Shown here: in pieces, positions 19,809 through 29,204 of the stretch
How positions within the stretch are numbered: the stretch's first letter is position 1
Layout: every line of letters starts with the position of its first letter
From: Stigmatella erecta
GTDB lineage: Bacteria; Myxococcota; Myxococcia; Myxococcales; Myxococcaceae
DNA length: 64,000 bases
NCBI RefSeq assembly: GCF_900111745.1
Contig: NZ_FOIJ01000011.1
Span: 202,925-266,924, forward strand
Direction: 5' to 3'
Made by a program: the position numbers and the translations under genes
The notes under the pieces: generated by a model
The model's input: the letters and a program-made list of their open reading frames with translations, nothing else
Told to the model about the DNA's origin: nothing
Database searches by the model: none

Positions 19809-20991
19809 GGGCCGCCAGCGCCGCCGCCATCACCTGCTTGAGGGGAACGCCCGCTTTGTCCGCCACCTGGCGGCAGTCCTCGAACTCCGGGTGCGCGTTG
19901 AGCACCTCGCCGGCGCGCAGGCCCCGCTTCACGCGGACCTTGCCCCACGGCGTCTCCACCTCCACCCAGTCCCGCTCCAGCGCGTGCCGCTCCACCCGGT
20001 GGTAGCGCACCCCCAGCGTCGTGGACTCGCGCAGCACCAGGTCCATCAGCCCCTCGCGCTGGCCGCCCTCCACCAGCACCCCCAGGAGGTGGCCCGGGCG
20101 GCCCTTCTTCATCACCGCGGGCACCACCCACACATCCTTCGCCCCCTGCTCCAGCAGCCGCTCCATCAGGTGCCCCAACAGCTGCGGCGTGCTGTCGTCC
20201 AGGTTCGCCTCCACCACCCAGAGCCCCGCGTCCGCCCGGGCCTCCGCGCGCCCCAGCGAGGCGCGCAGCACGTTGGGCCGGTCCTTGAAGTCCTTCGTCC
20301 CCACCCCGTAGCCCACGCGCTCCACGATGAAGTCCGGCGCATGGCCAATTCGCGCGAGCACCTTCAGGAGCGCCGCGCCCGTGGGCGTCGTCAGCTCCCC
20401 CACCCCCTCGAAGCGCACCGGCACGTCCCGGAGCAGCTCCAGCGTGGCCGGCACCGGAATGGGCATGCTCCCGTGCGCCACGCGGATGGTACCGCTGCCC
20501 AGCGGCGGGGGCGCCGCGTACACCTCCGGGTTGCCCAGCAGCTCCAGCACCACCGCCGCGCCGCAGATGTCCACGATGGAGTCCACCGCGCCCACCTCGT
20601 GGAAGTGGATCTCCTCCAGGGGCACCCCGTGCACCTTCGCCTCGGCCTCGCCGATGGCCCGGAACACCGCCAGCGCCCGCGCCTTCGCGCGCGGCGGCAG
20701 CGTGTCCGCCGCCTCGATGAGCCGCTGGATGTCCGCGTACGCGCGGTGGGGGTGCGCCTCGCGCGCGTCCAGCACCACGTCCAGGTGCGTGCCGCTGATG
20801 GCGTGGCGCACCGCCCGGCTCACCGCGAGCTTCCAACCCGGCACCATCAGCCCGCCGAGCGCCTGGGCAATGGACTCCGGGGAGAGCCCCAGGTCCACGC
20901 CCGCCGCGAGGAACATGTCCCCGGCGATGCCGCCCACCGGCTCCAGGTAGAGAATCTTCCGCCCCCCCGCCTCCCCTGCTCCCGCCCTCAC
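19795..20991 (-). CDS. larC: Nickel pincer cofactor biosynthesis protein LarC
   Basis: LarC inserts nickel into the pyridinium-3,5-bisthiocarboxylic acid mononucleotide cofactor used by lactate racemase. The 398-residue product shows ILYLEPVGGIAGDMFLAAG, EIHFHEVGAVDSIVDI (metal-binding His/Glu region), VELTTPTGAALLK-like PTGAALL and NLDDSTPQLLG. The start is a GTG sharing GTGA with the larB stop, so the pair is coupled. In some species larC is split and read by frameshift; here it is one continuous frame. LarE and the racemase LarA are not in the window. Confidence 0.93.
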   Translation of the reverse strand: MRAGAGEAGGRKILYLEPVGGIAGDMFLAAGVDLGLSPESIAQALGGLMVPGWKLAVSRAVRHAISGTHLDVVLDAREAHPHRAYADIQRLIEAADTLPPRAKARALAVFRAIGEAEAKVHGVPLEEIHFHEVGAVDSIVDICGAAVVLELLGNPEVYAAPPPLGSGTIRVAHGSMPIPVPATLELLRDVPVRFEGVGELTTPTGAALLKVLARIGHAPDFIVERVGYGVGTKDFKDRPNVLRASLGRAEARADAGLWVVEANLDDSTPQLLGHLMERLLEQGAKDVWVVPAVMKKGRPGHLLGVLVEGGQREGLMDLVLRESTTLGVRYHRVERHALERDWVEVETPWGKVRVKRGLRAGEVLNAHPEFEDCRQVADKAGVPLKQVMAAALAALTRG

Positions 20992-21740
20992 CGGCGGCCC
21001 TTCGTGCGCGAGATGAGCGCCGCGTAGAAGCCCCCTCCGAAGCCGTTGTCGATGTTCATCGTGGCCACGTTCGAGGCGCACGAGTTCACCATCGCCAGCA
21101 GCGCCGACACCCCGTGGAAGTTCGCCCCGTAGCCCACCGAGGTGGGCACCGCCACCACCGGAATGCCCACCAGGCCGCCCACCGCGCTCGCCAGCGCCCC
21201 CTCCATGCCCGCCACCACCACCGCCGCGTGGCACTCCTGAATCTCCTCCCGCCGCCGCAGGAGCCGGTGGATGCCCGCCACCCCCACGTCGTACACGCGC
21301 CGCACCGTGGCCCCCAGCGCCTCGGCCGTCAGCGCCGCCTCCTCCGCCACCGGAATGTCGCTCGTGCCCGCGGTCACCACCGCCACCTTGCCGGCGCGCG
21401 CCTTGCCCTGGCGCAGGTGGAAGATGCGCGCCACCGGGTGGTACTCGCCCTTGGGAAAGCGCGCCACCAGCGCCTCGGCCTTGTCCGGCTGCAGCCGCGT
21501 CACCAGCACCGTCTGCTTGCGCTCCACCAGCGCCGCGACGATGCCCAAGAGCTGCTCCACCGTCTTGGGCTCGCCCAGCACCACCTCCGGAAACCCGAAC
21601 CGCAGCGAGCGGTGCGTGTCCAGCGTGGCGTACCCCAACTCCGCGAAGGGCAGGTCCTTCAACTGGCCCACCGCCTCGTCCACGGAGACCTTGCCGCCCT
21701 TCACCTGTGACAGCAGCCGCGTGAGCGCCTTCTCATCCAT
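20988..21740 (-). CDS. larB: Nickel pincer cofactor biosynthesis protein LarB
   Basis: LarB carboxylates and hydrolyses nicotinic acid adenine dinucleotide, the first step of nickel-pincer cofactor synthesis. The 250-residue protein has the AIR-carboxylase (PurE-like) domain at the C-terminus: VVTAGTSDIPVAEEA, DVGVAGIHRLL, VVVAGMEGALASAVGGL and VPTSVGYGANFHG, followed by MNIDNGFGGGF. Length and motifs are full and normal. It starts 60 bases after the CheC stop on the same strand and overlaps larC. Confidence 0.94.
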   Translation of the reverse strand: MDEKALTRLLSQVKGGKVSVDEAVGQLKDLPFAELGYATLDTHRSLRFGFPEVVLGEPKTVEQLLGIVAALVERKQTVLVTRLQPDKAEALVARFPKGEYHPVARIFHLRQGKARAGKVAVVTAGTSDIPVAEEAALTAEALGATVRRVYDVGVAGIHRLLRRREEIQECHAAVVVAGMEGALASAVGGLVGIPVVAVPTSVGYGANFHGVSALLAMVNSCASNVATMNIDNGFGGGFYAALISRTKGRR

Positions 21741-21800
21741 GGGAGCCCTCTACCCCAAACCCCCGGGGAGGAGAACCCACGAACCCACGCGCGTGCGCCG

Positions 21801-22400
21801 TTAGACGCCCAGCCGCTGCAACAGCGCCTGGGAGCTCTCGCGCTCCAGCACCAGCAGCATCTGCCCCGACACGGCCGGGGCGCACTCCGCCGAGAAGCGC
21901 GCCTCGAGGACGACCACGGGGCTCGTCTGCTCGCCCTCGGTCTCCTTCACCGCCTGGGCCAGCACCTCGCGCGCCGAGCCCTTGAGCATCTCCGGCACCG
22001 TGGGCAGCAGCCGCCAGCGCGTCAGCTTCCCAATGGCCGACAGGCACGCGCTGGCCACGATGTTCGCCGTCTCCGACAGCGCGCTCTCCAGCTCCGCGCC
22101 CCGGGCCACCTGCCCCAGCAGCACCGTGCCCAGCGAGGCGCCGTCGCGCACCGGCAGCACGAAGAGCATCACCCCGCGCAGCTCCCCCTGCATGCCCAGG
22201 CGCGCGCCCACCACCGGCTCGTCCCCGCCCAGGCGCTCGGCGGCCTCCTCCGCGCTGGCCATCACCGCGCGGGGCACCGACAGGTTCACCCGCTTGCCGC
22301 CCACCAACCGGGCCAGGGCATTGGCCGCATGGCCGCAGCCGATGTTGGCCACCTCGCGCAGCACGTCGAGCTGCATCTCGCTGGGAACCAAGCCGTTCAC
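21801..22400 (-). CDS. cheC: CheC-type phosphatase of the chemosensory cluster
   Basis: A 199-residue CheC/CheX/FliY-family phosphatase that would dephosphorylate the cluster's CheY. Both helix motifs with the E-x2-N catalytic pair are intact (VLREVANIGCGHAANAL near 13-30 and LSETANIVASACLSAIG near 98-115). The GTG start overlaps the cheA stop (GTGA). Its position last in the Che genes parallels DifG in the M. xanthus dif cluster. Confidence 0.9.
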   Translation of the reverse strand: MNGLVPSEMQLDVLREVANIGCGHAANALARLVGGKRVNLSVPRAVMASAEEAAERLGGDEPVVGARLGMQGELRGVMLFVLPVRDGASLGTVLLGQVARGAELESALSETANIVASACLSAIGKLTRWRLLPTVPEMLKGSAREVLAQAVKETEGEQTSPVVVLEARFSAECAPAVSGQMLLVLERESSQALLQRLGV

Positions 22401-24481
22401 GCGGACAGTAACCTCGGAACGTCCAGAATGAAGACCGGACGGCCACTTCCCAGAATCGTCACCCCAGAAAGGCCCGGCAGCAAGTCCAGGGGCTTCGACA
22501 GGGGCTTGAGCACCGCCTCTTCCTGGCCAAGCAGCCGGTCTACCGCGAGCGCCACCTTCCCCGTGTCCACCTCCATCACCACGAAGGGCCGCAGCCCCCG
22601 GTGCGTGGATTCGGGGATTCCCAGCAACGCATCGAGTGCGTGGACAGGCAGCAATGTATTGCCATGTGGCAGCAGCGCCGTCTCCCGGCTGCGGCTGAGG
22701 GTATCCCCGTCGGCCTCCATGGCCCCCAGCACCTTGGCGATGGGCAGGCCGAAGACTTCCTCGCCCACCTCCACCAGGAGCAGGTGAATCACCGCCACCG
22801 TCAGGGGCAGGCGCAGGGTGAAGCGGGTGCCCACGCCCTTCTCGCTGCCAATCTCCAGCGTGCCGCCGGTGTTCTCCACCACGCGCTTCACCGCGTCCAT
22901 GCCCACGCCGCGGCCGGAGATCTCCGACACGTCCTTGGCGGTGGACACCCCGGGCAGGCACGAGAGCAGGAAGGCCTCGCGGTCCGACATGCGCGCCGCG
23001 GCCTCGGCGGTGATGGCGCCCCGGGCCAGCGCCGCGGCCTTGAGCTTGGCCGGGTCCATGCCCCGGCCGTCGTCCTCGATGTCGATGACGACCCGGTCCC
23101 GGGTCCTCTTCACCGTCACCTGGACGCGCCCCCGGGCTTCCTTGCCCACCGCGGTGCGCTCCTCGGGCGTCTCCAGCCCGTGGTCGATGCAGTTGCGCAG
23201 CAGGTGCAGCATGGGGTCGGCCAGCTCGTCCAGGATGGCCCGGTCCAGCTCGATCTCCGCGCCGGTGACCACCAGGTCCACCTCGCGCCCGCGCTTGCGG
23301 GCGATGTCGCGCGCGGCCCGGGGCAGCCGGTCGGTGATGAGCGACAGCGGCGTCATGCGCGCCGACATGACCTTGTCGTGCAGGTCCTTCACCAGCGCGT
23401 GCAGCCGGTAGACGCCCTCCTCCAGGGCCGGGCGCGCGTTCTCGGGCAGCACCTTGCCCACCTCGCGCAGCCGGGCGGTGGCGAGCATCAGCTCGCCCAC
23501 GGTGTCCAGGAAGTAGTCCAGCAGCTCGGTGCGCACCCGCACCGTGCGCGAGGTGGACTCGCCCACCACGCGCGCCCCGTCGGACGAGGGCGCGGGCACC
23601 GGGGCCACGGGCAGCGCGGGCACCGAGGGGGTGATGGAAACCACCTCCACCTCGGACACGTTCTTCAGCGCCGACTGGATGCCCGCCTCGCCCGCCGAGG
23701 TCTCCAGCTCACACTGGATGAACCCGTCCGGCACGCGCCCGGCCTTCAGGTCCTCCAGGGGCGGTTTAAGGTCGAGCAGCGTGCCCAGCGCCGACAGCCG
23801 CTTGTGCGCCAGGAACGCGCGCACCCCGGGCACCTGGCACGTCGGCACGATGCGCACCCTCACGTCCCAGCGCATCGCGGGCCGGGCGGGCTCCGCCGCC
23901 TTCGCCTCCGGCGCGGGGGGCGCGGCGGCAGCGGGGGGCAGCTCCTCCGGACGCGGGGCCTCGGGGGATGTCCCCGCCGGGGCGGCGGGCACGGACACCG
24001 GCGCCGCGCTGGGCGCGGGCGCCGAGGCCACGGGGGCCGGCGTCGAGCGCACCCCGGTGGTGGTGCGCATCACCCGGGTGGGCGCGGGCTCCTGGCCGGT
24101 GAGGGCGGAGACGCGCGTGGCGAGCTGGGCCAGCAGCGGGGCGGCCTCGTCCGGCGGCTGGTTGGCCGACACGGCGCGCACCTGCGCGAGCATGGTGTCC
24201 GCGGAGGACAGCAGCAGGTCCACCAGCTCCCGGTTGAGGCGGCTGGCGTCCTGGCGCACGGCATCCACCAGGTCTTCCACCCGGTGCGCCAGGGTGGCGA
24301 TGGGCTCGAAGCCCATGGAGGAGGCCATGCCCTTGACGGAGTGGGCGTGGCGGAACATGGAGTCCACCACGCTGGCGCCGCCCTCGCGCTCCAGCTGCAC
24401 CAAGTCGCGCCCCAGTGCCTCCAGGTGCTCGGTCGCCTCGGTGACGAAGAGCCCGAGGTACCGGGACATGTCCATCGTCAT
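22397..24481 (-). CDS. cheA: CheA-family histidine kinase (Dif-type)
   Basis: A 694-residue hybrid-less CheA. The P1 HPt domain carries phosphoacceptor His-47 in FRHAHSVKGMA. A long Pro/Ala linker (about 135-200) leads to a small P2-like domain (about 205-290). P3 and P4 follow, with LLRNCIDHGLETPEER (N box), VIDIEDDGRGMDPAKL (G1) and GRGVGMDAVKRVVE (G2). A CheW-like P5 ends the protein (LVEVGEEVFGLPIAKVLG). It phosphorylates the adjacent CheY in response to the neighbouring MCP. GAGG lies about eight bases before the start. A second in-frame ATG two codons on is possible. Confidence 0.95.
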   Translation of the reverse strand: MTMDMSRYLGLFVTEATEHLEALGRDLVQLEREGGASVVDSMFRHAHSVKGMASSMGFEPIATLAHRVEDLVDAVRQDASRLNRELVDLLLSSADTMLAQVRAVSANQPPDEAAPLLAQLATRVSALTGQEPAPTRVMRTTTGVRSTPAPVASAPAPSAAPVSVPAAPAGTSPEAPRPEELPPAAAAPPAPEAKAAEPARPAMRWDVRVRIVPTCQVPGVRAFLAHKRLSALGTLLDLKPPLEDLKAGRVPDGFIQCELETSAGEAGIQSALKNVSEVEVVSITPSVPALPVAPVPAPSSDGARVVGESTSRTVRVRTELLDYFLDTVGELMLATARLREVGKVLPENARPALEEGVYRLHALVKDLHDKVMSARMTPLSLITDRLPRAARDIARKRGREVDLVVTGAEIELDRAILDELADPMLHLLRNCIDHGLETPEERTAVGKEARGRVQVTVKRTRDRVVIDIEDDGRGMDPAKLKAAALARGAITAEAAARMSDREAFLLSCLPGVSTAKDVSEISGRGVGMDAVKRVVENTGGTLEIGSEKGVGTRFTLRLPLTVAVIHLLLVEVGEEVFGLPIAKVLGAMEADGDTLSRSRETALLPHGNTLLPVHALDALLGIPESTHRGLRPFVVMEVDTGKVALAVDRLLGQEEAVLKPLSKPLDLLPGLSGVTILGSGRPVFILDVPRLLSA

Positions 24482-24532
24482 GCCGGGCCTCGCACGGGGG
24501 AAACGGACCGAAAGGGGGGACGCCGGAGCGCG

Positions 24533-24901
24533 CTAGCCCTCGCCCAGCACCTTCTTCACGACGGCCAGCACGTCCTCGGCCCGGAACGGCTTGACGATGA
24601 AGTCCGAGGCGCCCGCCTCGATGGCCTCCATCACCAGGCTCTCCTGCCCCAGCGCCGAGCACATGATGACCACCGCGTTGGTGTCGTGCTTGAGGATTTC
24701 GCGCGTCGCCTCGATGCCGCTCTTGAACGGCATGACGATGTCCATCGTCGTCAAGTCGGGCTTGAGCTCCTTGTACTTCTCCACGGCCTCGAGCCCGTTG
24801 GCCGCCTCGCCGACGACCTCGAACCCTCCGGACGCGAAGATGTCCTTGATCATGTTGCGCATGAAGATGGCGTCGTCGACGACCAGGACCCGCTTAGCCA
24901 T
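24533..24901 (-). CDS. CheY-like single-domain response regulator
   Basis: A 122-residue receiver domain. The acidic pair DD (9-10), phospho-acceptor Asp-54 in TTMDIVMP, Ser-82 and Lys-104 (FIVKPF) are all present. There is no output domain, so it works by protein contact. I chose MAKRVLVVDD as the start (GGAGG about eleven bases upstream); an earlier ATG three codons up lies almost on the SD and is unlikely. It is placed as difD is in the dif cluster. Confidence 0.93.
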   Translation of the reverse strand: MAKRVLVVDDAIFMRNMIKDIFASGGFEVVGEAANGLEAVEKYKELKPDLTTMDIVMPFKSGIEATREILKHDTNAVVIMCSALGQESLVMEAIEAGASDFIVKPFRAEDVLAVVKKVLGEG

Positions 24902-24973
24902 GTGAAGCATCGCCTCCGCGTAAGGCCTCGAGAGGAAGGCGCACACTAGCACTCGCGCTTTTCGAGGAGCTAC

Positions 24974-25399
24974 TCACTTCTGCGGGGTGAACAAGGCCAG
25001 CACCGCCGCATCCAAACCTTCGGGATCCAACACCGTGACGCCCTGCCCCTTGAGCCGGGCCACCCCGCGCACCGCCGGCACCGTCTTGCCCGGGGCCGCG
25101 GCGCTCACGCGCTCCAGGGCCTCGATGCCCTCCACGTCGGTGACGAGGAACCCCAGATCCCGCCGCCCCCGGTCCAGCAGGAGCACCCGCGCCGGCGGGT
25201 TCTGCCCCGCGGGCAGGCTCAGGAGCTGGCGCATCTCCACCACGGTGACGACGCGGCCCCGGAAGTTCATCACCCCGGACACGGCCGGCGGGGCGCGGGG
25301 CACGCGCGTGAAGCGCTCGGGGGGCACCACCACCTCGCGCACCGCGGACAGGGGCAGGCCGTAGCGCTCCTTCTCCACCCGGAAGATGACGTGCCGCAA
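24974..25399 (-). CDS. cheW: CheW-family coupling protein
   Basis: A 141-residue CheW domain that would link the MCP to CheA. It has [47 protein letters not shown] and a closing VAVLALF-like strand. No ATG or GTG exists between the upstream MCP stop and the conserved first strand; the only plausible start is a TTG (giving [14 protein letters not shown]). The product is short at the N-terminus but complete. It is 72 bases from the CheY gene. Confidence 0.88.
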   Translation of the reverse strand: MRHVIFRVEKERYGLPLSAVREVVVPPERFTRVPRAPPAVSGVMNFRGRVVTVVEMRQLLSLPAGQNPPARVLLLDRGRRDLGFLVTDVEGIEALERVSAAAPGKTVPAVRGVARLKGQGVTVLDPEGLDAAVLALFTPQK

Positions 25400-25420
25400 G
25401 GAGCGCTCCGCGTGTGGAAA

Positions 25421-26779
25421 TCACGAGCCCAGCCGGAAGCTGCGGACCACGCTCTGCAGCTCGACGGAGGTGTTGGTCAGCTCATTGGCCAGCGACGTCA
25501 TGCGCGACACGGCGCTGGTCTGCTCCTGGATGACCGTCTGGATGGCCTCGGTGGAGGCGGCGTTGTTGCGCGCCACCAGGGAAATCTCCTCGATGGCCTT
25601 CACCATCTCCTTGCGGCCCTCGAGCTGCTCGCGCGAGCTCTCCGAGATGAGGTGCACCTTCTCGGCGCCCTGGCGCACGGTGTCGGTGATGGCGCCCATG
25701 TACTTGACGATGTTCGTCAAGTCCTCGCGCCCCTCGGACAGCTCCTCGATGCCCTCCTTCATGGCGGACACCACGGAGGTGGACTGGCCGGAGATGTCCC
25801 GCGCCAGCTTGGAAATCTGCTCGGCGGAGCGGCCCGCGCTCTCGGCGAGCTTGCGCACCTCGTCGGCCACCACCGCGAAGCCGCGGCCGTACTCGCCCGC
25901 GCGCGCCGCCTCGATGGTGGCGTTGAGCGCCAGGAGGTTCGTCTGCTGGGCCACCTGGGTGATGGCATCGACGATCTTCGAGATCTCCTGCGTCTTCTCG
26001 CCGAAGGCGAACACCTGGTGGCTGGCCGCCTCGATGCGGCTGAACACCTTCTTCACCTTCTCCCCGGCCAGGCGCGCCGCCTTGCTGCCGTCCTCGGCGG
26101 CGCCGCTGGTTCCCGCCACGGTGCGCGCCGCGTCCTCGGCGCTCGCGGCGGTGCGCTGGATGGAGCCGGCCATCTCGGTGATGACCTTGGAGGCCTTGCT
26201 CACCAGCAGCGACTGCGCCTCGGCGCCCGAGGCGATCTTCTCCATGGAGGAGCCCACCTCCTCGGTGGAGCTGTTGACGTTCTCCGCCGAGCGCTGCAGG
26301 TCGATGGCCGTGTCGGCCACACTCTTGGCGGTGTCCTGAATCTTGCCCACCAGTTCGCGCAGGTTCTCCTGCATCTTGCTGATGGCGCTCGTCAGCTCGT
26401 CGATTTCGTCGCGCGCGCTGGAGGTGTCCGCGCTCACCGTCTTGGACAGGTCGCCCTGAGAGATCTCGAACGCGGAGCGCGACAGCACCCGGACGCGCGT
26501 CACGCGCGCCAGCAGCGAGGGCAGCTGCACGGCGGCCATCAGCGTCACGCCCGTGGCGATGATGAGGCGCACCCAGACGGGCAGCTTCATCTCCTCCATG
26601 GTGATGAAGGCCGCCGACAGCGCCGCGCCGAGCAGCACGTAGCCGTTGAAGATCTTCCGCTGCAGCGAGACGATCCGTCCGCTGCTGGGCGGCTCCACGG
26701 AGCGCAGGAGCCGCTGCACGGGCTCACGGCGGGGCGAGGAGACACCAGGAGTCAATTCATCACGAAGGGGGCGGCGCAC
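25421..26779 (-). CDS. Methyl-accepting chemotaxis protein without a periplasmic domain
   Basis: A DifA-like MCP. Two hydrophobic segments close together ([17 protein letters not shown] and [21 protein letters not shown]) are joined by only about ten residues, so there is no periplasmic sensor. A HAMP-like region follows, then a long coiled-coil signalling domain whose tip reads [24 protein letters not shown] with [16 protein letters not shown]. The start is not resolved: GTG at 26779 was used; a TTG at 26848 overlapping the thiL stop and GTGs at 26719 and 26698 are alternatives, and none has a strong SD. M. xanthus DifA has the same two-helix layout. Confidence 0.88.
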   Translation of the reverse strand: MRRPLRDELTPGVSSPRREPVQRLLRSVEPPSSGRIVSLQRKIFNGYVLLGAALSAAFITMEEMKLPVWVRLIIATGVTLMAAVQLPSLLARVTRVRVLSRSAFEISQGDLSKTVSADTSSARDEIDELTSAISKMQENLRELVGKIQDTAKSVADTAIDLQRSAENVNSSTEEVGSSMEKIASGAEAQSLLVSKASKVITEMAGSIQRTAASAEDAARTVAGTSGAAEDGSKAARLAGEKVKKVFSRIEAASHQVFAFGEKTQEISKIVDAITQVAQQTNLLALNATIEAARAGEYGRGFAVVADEVRKLAESAGRSAEQISKLARDISGQSTSVVSAMKEGIEELSEGREDLTNIVKYMGAITDTVRQGAEKVHLISESSREQLEGRKEMVKAIEEISLVARNNAASTEAIQTVIQEQTSAVSRMTSLANELTNTSVELQSVVRSFRLGS

Positions 26780-26844
26780 GGGCAGGCGATTCCAGATGAG
26801 ACGGCAGGAGCGTTCCGGGGGTTTAGCCTTGCCGTCCGACAGGG

Positions 26845-27795
26845 TCAATCCACCGGCGGGCGGACCCGGAAATGGTCGAAGCCTGGCGGGGGAGGAATCA
26901 ACCGGCCTTGGGGGTCGCGGAGCACCCGGCGGCGCCCGCGCGTCAGCGTCCCCACCGCCGTGACGCGCTCGCCCGCCCGGGCACACGCCCGCTCGAAGGC
27001 GGCCACCCGCGCCGGGGGCACCGCCAAGAGCAGCTCGTAGTCCTCGCCCCCCTGCAGCGCCCCCTCCAGCCCCAGGGCCTGACGCACCGCGGGAGACACC
27101 GGCAGGTGGGACAGTTCCACCTCCGCCCCCACACCCGAGGCCTCACACAGGTGGCCCAAGTCCTGGGCGAGCCCATCCGAGAGGTCCATCGCCGCGGAGG
27201 CGAAGCGGGAGGCGAGCAGGCCCAGCGCCACGCGGGGCTGGGGCCTTCGCTGGCGCAGGAGGGCGGCGCCCCGGCGGCGGCCCTCACGCAGGAGGTTCAA
27301 GCCCAGGCGGGCCTCGCCGAGCGTGCCGGACACATAGAGGCGGTGGCCGGGGCGCCCGCCCGCGCGGGTGAGGGCGGGGCGCGTCAGCTCGCCGGCCGCG
27401 GTGAGGGTGAGCGACAGCTCGCGCGCGGAGGTGAAGTTGCCCCCCACGAGCGCCACGCGGTGCGCGCGCGCGAGCGCCGCCATGCCGCGTGCCAGGCGGC
27501 TCAGCTCGCGCCCGGGAAAGTCCCGGGGCAGCGCCACGGCACACACGAACCAGCGCGGGGTGGCGCCCATGGCGGCCAGGTCCGAGAGGTTCACCGCGAG
27601 CGCCTTGTGCCCGATGTCCTCCGGGGAGAAGTGCGCGCGCGTGAAGTGCACGTCCTCCACCACCGCGTCCGTGGTGACGCACATCTGGCCCCGATAGGGG
27701 GGCAGCACCGCGCAGTCATCCCCGGGGCCCAGCGGCACGCGGGCCCGGGGAAAGGCGCTCAAGAACCGCTCGATGAAGGAGAACTCGCCGCGCAT
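26845..27795 (-). CDS. thiL: Thiamine-monophosphate kinase ThiL
   Basis: A 316-residue enzyme that phosphorylates thiamine monophosphate to the diphosphate. Family motifs are intact: [61 protein letters not shown] and [12 protein letters not shown]. The ATG at MRGEFSF lies 17 bases after the kinase stop. It is a housekeeping gene inside a signalling run; it may simply share transcription. Confidence 0.95.
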   Translation of the reverse strand: MRGEFSFIERFLSAFPRARVPLGPGDDCAVLPPYRGQMCVTTDAVVEDVHFTRAHFSPEDIGHKALAVNLSDLAAMGATPRWFVCAVALPRDFPGRELSRLARGMAALARAHRVALVGGNFTSARELSLTLTAAGELTRPALTRAGGRPGHRLYVSGTLGEARLGLNLLREGRRRGAALLRQRRPQPRVALGLLASRFASAAMDLSDGLAQDLGHLCEASGVGAEVELSHLPVSPAVRQALGLEGALQGGEDYELLLAVPPARVAAFERACARAGERVTAVGTLTRGRRRVLRDPQGRLIPPPPGFDHFRVRPPVD

Positions 27796-27812
27796 GGCCC
27801 GGGGCCCTCCCT

Positions 27813-29204
27813 TCAGAACCGGTCCGGCTCGGGCAGGGGCGGCAGCACGTGCACCCCCTGGTCGCCCACCTGGGGCGGCCGCGCGGGCACCACCGCGGTG
27901 AAGCACGAGCCCTGCCCCGGCTGGCTTGCCACCAGCACCTTGCCGCCGTGCCCCTCCACGAAGCGCTTGACGATGGAGAGCCCCAGCCCCACGCCGCCGA
28001 ACTCCCGCGTGGAGCTGGAGTCCACCTGGTAGAAGGTCTGGAAGATGCGCTCCAGCTGGTCGGCGCGGATGCCCACCCCCGTGTCCTCCACGGCGACGCG
28101 GTAGCCGGGCGCGTCCAGCTCCGCCTGGGGCCCCACCTCCGACAGCCGCACCCGCACGTGGCCCTCCGGGGTGAACTTCACCGCGTTGGCCAGCAGGTTC
28201 ACCAGCACCTGGTGCATCCGGCCCTTGTCGGCGAGCACGCGCGGCTGCCGCAGCTCCGGCAGCACCACCTCCAGCTTCAGCCCCTTGCGCCGCGACTGGG
28301 GCGTCACGCTGGAGACCGCGGAGACCACCACCTCGGCGATGTCCACCGGCGCGAAGGCCAGCCGCAGCTTGCCCGCCTCCAGCTGGCTGATGTCCAGAAT
28401 GGAGGTGATGAGATCCAACAGCGTGCGCCCCATCTCCGTGATGGCCTGCACGCACTGATGCTGCTCGGGGTTGAGCGGCCCGGTAATCCCCTCGGCCAGG
28501 AGCTCCGAATAGGCGATGATGGAGGCCAGGGGCGTGCGCAGCTCGTGGCTCACCGTGCCCAGGAAGCTCGACTGGAGCCGGTCCATCTCCCGGAGCCGGC
28601 CCTGGAGCGAGGCCATGCGCGCATCGCGCACCTCCAGCTCCCGGCGGATTTCTCCCGCGGACTCCAGCTGGATGCGGCTGGCCAGCCACGAGCGGTGCCC
28701 CACCGCCAGGAGCGCCTCCAGCACCTGGGCGAAGTACGCTACGGCCCGGACGGGGATGGAGCCTTGCTCGCGCGCCCGCACCACGTCCAGCCGCTCCGGC
28801 AGCGCCGCCACGGCCTCGGGCGCGAAGGAGCCGAACACCGCCCGCCCCAACTCGCTGCCCTCCCACCGCACCTGGAGGACGAGGTAGCGCGCGCCGCTGG
28901 GGCACGCCAGCGCGTGGATGCCCGAGCTGAGGGGCGCCCGGGCCGGGCACCCCGCGCCGTCCGGCGCGCCGGAGGTGACGTGGGCACAGAAGGGCCCCTG
29001 GGGCCCCTGGCTGCCCGCAAGGCACACGCCCTGGGTGTCGAGCACCTGAATTCCCATGCCATGCAGCGCCGCGAAGCCCTCCACCATGCCGGCCAGTGCC
29101 GGCACGTCCAGCAGCTCCACCAGCCTCGGCGTGTGGTTCAAGAGGGTATCGGGACGGGGCACCGCCTCGCCCTCCCATGCCGTCCGTCCGGGGTCCACGC
29201 TCAT
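27813..29204 (-). CDS. Sensor histidine kinase, PocR-like sensory domain
   Basis: A 463-residue soluble kinase. Residues about 25-135 contain four spaced Cys (61, 73, 86, 101) in a context like the PocR ligand-sensing domain (GFAALHGMGIQVLDTQGVCLAG, CPSGARYLVLQVRW, LGRAVFGSF). The link is by pattern only. A coiled coil (about 185-210) leads to a HisKA domain with His-220 in GTVSHELRTPLASII and an HATPase with NLLANAVKF, VEDTGVGI and GVGLGLSIVKRF. It lacks an adjacent dedicated response regulator. Its ATGA start overlaps the GTPase gene, so the two are probably functionally linked. Confidence 0.9.
   Translation of the reverse strand: MSVDPGRTAWEGEAVPRPDTLLNHTPRLVELLDVPALAGMVEGFAALHGMGIQVLDTQGVCLAGSQGPQGPFCAHVTSGAPDGAGCPARAPLSSGIHALACPSGARYLVLQVRWEGSELGRAVFGSFAPEAVAALPERLDVVRAREQGSIPVRAVAYFAQVLEALLAVGHRSWLASRIQLESAGEIRRELEVRDARMASLQGRLREMDRLQSSFLGTVSHELRTPLASIIAYSELLAEGITGPLNPEQHQCVQAITEMGRTLLDLITSILDISQLEAGKLRLAFAPVDIAEVVVSAVSSVTPQSRRKGLKLEVVLPELRQPRVLADKGRMHQVLVNLLANAVKFTPEGHVRVRLSEVGPQAELDAPGYRVAVEDTGVGIRADQLERIFQTFYQVDSSSTREFGGVGLGLSIVKRFVEGHGGKVLVASQPGQGSCFTAVVPARPPQVGDQGVHVLPPLPEPDRF

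Noticed and set aside
22601..24949. A 782-codon plus-strand frame opposite cheA and cheY
   Set aside because: Shadow of the CheA gene; no start signals and no recognisable protein features.
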